Notes under the pieces: generated by a model
What the model was told of the DNA's origin: nothing
What the model saw: the letters and a program-made list of their open reading frames with translations, nothing else
Databases searched by the model: none
In this document: positions 57,975 through 64,000 of the stretch, piece by piece
Numbering within the stretch: position 1 is the first letter of the stretch
Layout: every line of letters starts with the position of its first letter
Position numbers and translations under genes: made by a program
Source: Choanephora cucurbitarum
Lineage: Eukaryota; Mucoromycota; Mucoromycetes; Mucorales; Choanephoraceae
DNA: 64,000 nucleotides
Direction: 5' to 3'
Assembly: GCA_025331435.1 (NCBI GenBank)
Contig: JAIWNI010000020.1
Coordinates: forward strand, 124,001 to 188,000

Positions 57975-60900
57975 ATGAGTCAGCTTTCACCAACAATCGC
58001 ATCCTCTCCAACCTCTATAAAACCTACACTTGTTTGCTCAAAGTGCGACCTGCCTCTTGGAGAACAGCTAGTAAGGGCTTTAGATAACGCTTTCCATCCT
58101 GAATGCTTTACTTGCTGGGTAAGACTGAATACGACCTAAAAGATACAACAAACTAACTCAATTCAGGACTGCAACGTACCAGTGGCTTCCAGATACCTAC
58201 CACATCCTACAGAGCCAGGACAACCTCTATGCGAACGAGATTATTTCAAGCGATTGGACCTTGTTTGTGCACAATGCGATGAACCTTTACGTGGAACCTA
58301 TATCATTGCACTTGACAAAAAATATCATACCAATCATTTCAACTGTAGCGATTGCTCTACCGTATTTGGGCCTGAAGATTCTTACTATGAGCACAATTCC
58401 AAAGTTTACTGTCACTTTCACTATTCTACTCGATTTGCCGTATCTTGCACTGGCTGCGATATGTCAATACTGAAGCAATACGTTGAGATTGAAAGAAACG
58501 ATACTGTCGATCACTGGCATCCAGAGTGTTACATGATCCAGAAGGTTTATATTTAGCATGACGATGGCATTTGTTCAACAACTGATCGTTATATTGTGAT
58601 AGTTTTGGAGCGTTAAAATTGCTTATCCTACATTGAAAGAAAACGAATCTATCGTCTCAAGAGGTAAGATCTTCAAACCAAATTTTGCTATCCATTTTTT
58701 ATTTTGAATTTGTTACTCACGATGCATATGGTTCTAGTGCCTAAGCCCCAAACACCTTCGGAACTGCTAAAAACACAAAAAGAAACTGAAGAAAAAGTAA
58801 TCGGCATATGGTCTGTTTTGTCAGCATTTGAAGGTAAGGGAAGGAAATTAGATAAGGAACTGGGCTTACACTAACGCCATGTTTAGAATCATCTGCTGTT
58901 TGTATATCTGAAATGCTATTACATGTATCAAATGGTGCCTATATTGAAAGCATATGTTTGTCAGAGCGATTCTTGGTGCATGTAGAAGCACTTTTTGCTG
59001 GAATAGATCAAATTCAAAGCGTATATCTGGAATATAAGCAAACAGGTAGCTATTCTTTCTCTCTTTTTTTTTTTTTGATATGCCAGTGAGCTAAAGTTGT
59101 TTTTATGTAGAATTCAAATACACTAGAGAAGCCAAAATGTTATGTAAAAAGATCATCAACTTCTTTTCCTTGCTTTCGAGAACAGGCGATATAGAATCGA
59201 AGAAATTAGGAAGCACACAAGAATTGTTATCGTTGGTTACTGGTCTTGCCCATTATTTAAAGATTTTGATCCGACTTGCATTGACATCAGCTTTGCGTCT
59301 TGTAAGTGATAGACTGAGGATTTATTTTTTTCTCTCTGTACTCACTTTGTGTTATTTATAGGAAATTACAATTGGAAAGCCTATTTGTGTTTCACGCTTA
59401 CTTGCTAAGCTTATGGAAATTCCTGGAAAAGAAAGACATAGTCGTGATAGTCAACGTTTGATCAAACCAAAGAACACAGATTATTGTCAGTTATGTGGAG
59501 TGACCATTGAAGACCAATGTATGAGATACGGCGACTATCGATGGCACATGGGATGCTTTAAATGTAGACAATGTTCGCGCCAACTTAGTGCAAACGATGA
59601 TGCTGTCTTCAACTCGGCTTCTTGCACTATTCACTGTCTTGAATGCTCTGGATTGACTAGAAATGACTTGACTCCTTTTGAGTACATTACGAAATTAAAT
59701 CAGTACAGCTTTTTATTGCGTATTGCACTTAGCCGTCTTTGTAACTTGCTTCAGATCACAGGTAAGTAGATGTTATTTTTAAATTTTTTTTTATCAAAAA
59801 ATACTTACATCTTACGGGTTCTATTTTTATTTCACTGCGTTCCTGAACTTTCTCTTTCCCTCTCTTTCTTTTCTCTCTATATCCCTTTCGTCGAACTTTA
59901 TGATAGACAACCAGCTATCGTCTGTAGACTATTCAACAAAACTCAAATCGCCCAATACGATACTCAAAGATGCTAATGCCAATGTACAATTATCGCCCTC
60001 AGCTGAGAAACAGTTGACATTGATGACTGATGAGCGTATACAGGGCATCGATGTATTTCCAACAGAAATTGTGGATGCCAAGATAGCAGTATCGTCGACC
60101 TCCAAGCTCGACCGAAAGATGTCGCGATCATTCAAGTCAGCCAACAAGCGTTCAACCATCCTTGGCAATGCAGATTTGGCTGCATCACTTCGATCACAAA
60201 AAGACAGCCCAACCACCCCCATCAATCGCAACATCACACCTCCTACACGTATGGATAGTTTACAGAGGACTGCAAACCAACAGAACGAATTGCCTACCCC
60301 ATCAAAGTTGCAACAGAACACTACACGCCACAAACCAACACGTAGCGTTGGCTTAGACGATTTACCTCAGATGGTAGCGGAGGCAGTTTCTTCAAGGAAG
60401 CCGGCCACTAACAGTACACAGCAAAATATCCATATCACAACAGGTCCTTCTGGCCAACCACGCATCTACCTGTCTGAGTTATCAGCACTTCAATACATGA
60501 TCATTCGTTATGTTGCTGTTGTTCAAATCGAGGAATATGTAAAGAGCTCATTCTCATCTGGCGAGCTGCTCAACTTGATTGAAACTAAAAAATCTTCTAT
60601 CTGGGGCAAATTCTTTCCATTTAAGAAGCAGAAGAGTCACATGCCCAAGGCGAAAGAAGAAGGCACATTTGGGGTACCATTGGATCTCTTGACGGAGAGG
60701 ACAGGTGTGGAATCTAATTTAGGCTCTGGACACTCTCCTGTCAAATTAGCAGCATTCATTGATGACTCTATTACTGCCATGCGCCAAATGGACATGACGG
60801 TAGAAGGTGTATTCAGAAAGAATGGTAACATTAGACGACTAAAGGAATTAACCGAGGCACTTGATCGCAGTCCAAACGAAGTGGACCTAAGTCAGGAAAA

Positions 60901-61940
60901 CGTTGTACAGGTAGCTGCCTTACTCAAGAAATTCCTTCGTGATCTACCTGATCCTCTGATGACCTATCGTTTGCACCCATTGTTTATGGCCATTGAGAGT
61001 AAGTCCCTTCATTCTTTCGCTTTTGGTTCATCAGTTTGCTCATCCTTTTTTTTTATAGGAATTGAAGATGCCACAGAACGCAAGAGAGCATTGCATTTAG
61101 CATGCTGTATGCTTCCTCGATGCAACAGAGCTACAATGGAAGTGCTGTTTGTGTTTTTTAGATGGGTAGCCTCTTTCTCTCATGTCACCGGCAATGTTGG
61201 CAGTAGAATGGACATTCCTAATCTTGCCCGAGTCATTGCACCCAACATCTTGACAGCCAACCATAAAGATCCATTAAAGGATGACTCCTTTGCATCTATT
61301 CGAGTTGTGGAAGTGTTGTTGGAATCTTACGAAGAATTTTGTTTGGTAAAAAAAATCATCACTATAGTTGCATTGTCTAAAGAAAATCAAAACTAATAAT
61401 GTTACATGACGATAGGTACCCGATGATCTCGAGCCCTTCTTGGAAGATCCAAATTTGAGTGAAGTAGATATGTCACCCAAAGAATTCTTAAAGCGAGTAG
61501 AACAGACTGTAAGACTCAAAAATAACCCTAATGGAACAAGTACTTGTTCTAAGTTAAGTTTGCAATCGACAGCACAAGAAAACACAAGACTGTTTGATAA
61601 TGCGATAGCAGATGGCCGTGCACACCCACCTACTTCGATTTATGCACAGCAACAATTTTTACCTTACGCTAATCATCATCCTAATTCAGATTTTGTACCT
61701 CAACAATTAAACATGAGGTACCATCAAAATAGTCCTGTTCCGCCTCCTCGCCGTATGGATAGTCATGAGTCATTTGCTTCTCATAATCCACAACCTTATG
61801 ACACTACACAGTCGGCACTAAAACATAGATACGTTCCTCATTATCAACAACAATCGCAACAGCATTATTATCAACAACCCCTCAATCCACCTCATCCTAC
61901 TCCCACTACCTCTAATGCCATTTCTACTCCCTCACATTAG
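57975..61940 (+). CDS. LRG1: LIM-domain Rho GTPase-activating protein (Lrg1-type)
   Basis: Ten exons: 57975-58118, 58167-58544, 58603-58663, 58738-58833, 58887-59045, 59111-59301, 59362-59761, 59907-60998, 61059-61345 and 61416-61940, giving 1110 aa. There are two N-terminal LIM domains (CSKCDLPLG...CFTCWDCN; CAQCDEPLRG...HFNCSDC), a CTGCDMSI continuation, and another LIM at ~ residue 365 (YCQLCGVTI...CFKCRQC). RhoGAP at ~730-930 has VEGVFRKNGNIRRLKEL with the arginine finger, LLKKFLRDLPDPLM, and NLARVIAPNIL. The tail is Pro/Gln-rich. Lrg1 down-regulates Rho1 in cell-wall and polarity signalling. All LIM Cys/His ligands I could check are present. Confidence 0.94.
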
Positions 61941-62470
61941 TTCCATGTACAAAAAAAGCAAAAAAAAAGATATATCATACCACAACATGTGTGTATGTGT
62001 ACCCTTCTCCTCTATATATATACACACACACCCATTCACATATATATCTTTGTTCCTTTTCCGTATTTCCCTCTCTCTCTCTTTATATATATATATATTT
62101 ATACTATTTCTTATTCATTATAGATACACCTTTATGGCTTGAAAATAGACGCCAAAATAAAATAAAATAAACCCTCTAGTTGAGAAAAAACAAAATAAGC
62201 TATTCGCATATGCATTTTTCTTGATTTAGTATATACAAGCAAGATTGGCATTTGTGATAGAAAAGTAACATGTCCGGGGATTGTGAAATGCCAAAAAACC
62301 CTAAATTTGGCATTTTCAATCATGTTACACAACTCTAAAGTAATCTGTGCGCCCTTCAAGTCTATCAGTCTTTTTGTTACAAACATAGAGAGAAAAACGA
62401 GGACAGTTTTTTTTTTCGGTATTTGCAGTTTTAATAATTTACAAGTTTATGTACAATGATGAAATGAGGC
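61941..62470. other. Convergent 3' interval with simple repeats
   Basis: 530 bp between the LRG1-like and PKA stops. It includes GTGT, ACACAC, CTCTCT and TATATA tracts between about 61985 and 62100 and AAATAAAATAAAATAAA at about 62156-62170, a probable polyadenylation region. Confidence 0.6.
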
Positions 62471-64000
62471 TTAAAACTCAGGGAACTTATCTTTATGAAG
62501 ATCTTGTTGAGGAATACCATAGGGCTGGAATTCTTCTGGGTACTTGTCGAAATTACTAGCATCACCCTCACCTTTTAGATGAGGAATATGTGGTGGCTTG
62601 ATCTTTCTTTGAAGCAACTTCTCAAAATCAAGGGATGCGAACCATTTGTGTTCACGAATATCTAGCCAACCTCGTTTGAGATTGCCGAATCGCTGTGATA
62701 GATCTGTGGTCAGTAAATGCTGTAACAAATCTTTGGCTGTAGAGTCAATAGAAGAAGGATATGTGGGTGGTGTCGTTAAAATTTTTTCATAAAGCCTAAA
62801 TTGGTTATCATCATAATAAGGTGGATGTCTGAACCAAAAGAGAAAAATACACATAAGTACAACCTATTTATAAGCTTATTATTCTGTCATTGACTCTTAC
62901 CCTGCAAGCATCTCGAAAATGAGGACACCAAATGCCCAGTAATCGGCTGCTTTACCGTATCCTTTTGTCTGAATGATTTCAGGAGCCAAGTAGTCTGGAG
63001 TACCACAGAGAGTCCAAGTGATATCTGGAACCTTTTTGGCGAACCCAAAGTCAGTTATCTTGATGTGTCCATGCACATCCAAAAGAAGATTTTCAGGCTT
63101 CAAATCTCGATACACAATTTCTTTGCTATGCAGATATGATAAAGCCAAGAGAACTTCACCGGCATAGAATCTAGCTACTTCATTAGAGAATTTCTATAAT
63201 GAAGTTAGAATATGTCAAGGAAAGCTCTACATCTCGCCATCTTCTGTGTTTACCTTTGATTTTCGAAGGACAGTGAAAAGTTCACCTCCAGGAACGAAAT
63301 CCATTACCATGTAAAGATTTGCAGAATCCTGAAAGCTACCCCATAAATTGACAATAAACGGATGTTGAATACTATTCAAGATGGCACGCTCATTGTTTGT
63401 ATGTTCCACTTGTTTTAGCTTCACAACTTCTGTCTTTTTGAGCACTTTGAGAGCATAGTATCGGTGGTTGATTTTTGACTGAATGAGATGTACTCGGCCA
63501 AACGATCCTGTACCGAGAGTTCTTTGAATGTCAAAATTTTCCAATTTCAGTTGACAGCGCGGGCGTGTAACATCGGAATCATTAAGATCTTGTTGGTCAT
63601 TTGAGTGCTTTTGTGGTTGTTCTTGGGAGTTATTGTCTTGTATGAATGAACCACCTGGAGTTGATGGTGGTGTTGAAGGTAATTGCTCTGGATAAAAAGG
63701 TGCTATGCGTTGTTTAGTTTGATTGACGTCAATATGAATTAGACAGAAAAAAAAATAGAAACTTACTGTATTCAGATCCCGTCCTTGTAGCATGATTCTC
63801 TTTTGTTTCCATTGTGTTATTAGGATAATTTGAATCATGATTGTGATGATTAGATGAATTGGTAGTAGTGGAAATGACACTGGCATTTTCTTGAATAGGC
63901 TCTGTTTGAGTTGGTGGTACTATAGATAATTGTATAAGAAGACGAAATTACAAGGTAATTCTCTCTTTCTTTCTTACCAGGTGGAGGCTCTACATAATCA
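62471..64000 (-). CDS. cAMP-dependent protein kinase catalytic subunit (5' end outside window)
   Basis: Exons in window: from beyond 64000 to 63978, then 63919-63767, 63702-63254, 63193-62901 and 62828-62471; about 424 residues are seen. An N-terminal extension rich in Pro, Thr, Asn and Gln precedes the kinase core. Core motifs are [11 protein letters not shown] (Gly loop), YALKVLKK (ATP Lys), [35 protein letters not shown] with the activation-loop Thr, and the AGC C-tail with DKYPEEF and the hydrophobic end KFPEF. This is the catalytic subunit of PKA, released from its regulatory subunit by cAMP; in Mucorales PKA controls dimorphism and growth. The true start and the length of the extension are not visible. 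Confidence 0.95.

Overview
This 64-kb window is nuclear DNA of a filamentous fungus, most likely an early-diverging one (Mucoromycota, order Mucorales). It is AT-rich. Genes are packed on both strands and carry many short introns of about 45-140 nt with GT/AG borders. Upstream regions carry CT- or A-rich tracts, and the regulators and mobile-element relics are of types common in Mucorales. The species cannot be named from the sequence alone.

Layout. 0-15 kb is conserved housekeeping: a two-domain sulfurtransferase (TUM1-like), a FUSC/ALMT-like membrane protein, CK2 alpha, an F-box protein, a MITE-like element, a possible tiny secreted peptide, a LYRM2-like mitochondrial protein tail-to-tail with glucosidase II alpha, and a DinB-like protein. 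15.5-21.1 kb is an accessory island bounded by two related repeats in inverted orientation. It holds a frameshifted transposase relic on the minus strand, head-to-head with a plus-strand ORF that looks like a Mucoromycota PD-(D/E)XK-like family protein. 22-30 kb returns to core genes: an NDUFA4-like complex I subunit, glucose-6-phosphate isomerase, the dynamin-like GTPase Vps1, and a low-complexity Pro/Gln-rich protein. 30.9-32.5 kb is a decayed MULE transposase. 32.5-41.7 kb has a ~985-aa helical protein (two ORFs joined by a GC-AG intron), mitoribosomal mL60 divergent from RRP1, a TBC RabGAP, and an MFS permease. 41.7-45.2 kb is gene-free except for a perfect 34-bp inverted-repeat hairpin and an endonuclease (EEP) relic. 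45.2-64 kb has DUS2, a choline-transporter-like (PNS1) protein, a Zn2Cys6 regulator, a FYVE protein, a holo-ACP synthase, a ~3-kb gene-free stretch, an LRG1-type LIM-RhoGAP, and the C-terminal part of a PKA catalytic subunit that runs off the window end.

There is no operon-like logic. Functional themes are signalling and polarity (CK2, PKA, Rho-GAP, Rab-GAP, FYVE), ER and vacuolar trafficking (glucosidase II, Vps1), and mitochondrial biogenesis (LYRM2, mL60, NDUFA4, ACP synthase, sulfurtransferase). Exon models were joined by hand by following reading frame and splice borders. For every multi-exon gene fully inside the window the summed exon length is a multiple of three and the resulting protein has a plausible family length. 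The most unusual region is the 15.5-21.1 kb inverted-repeat island.
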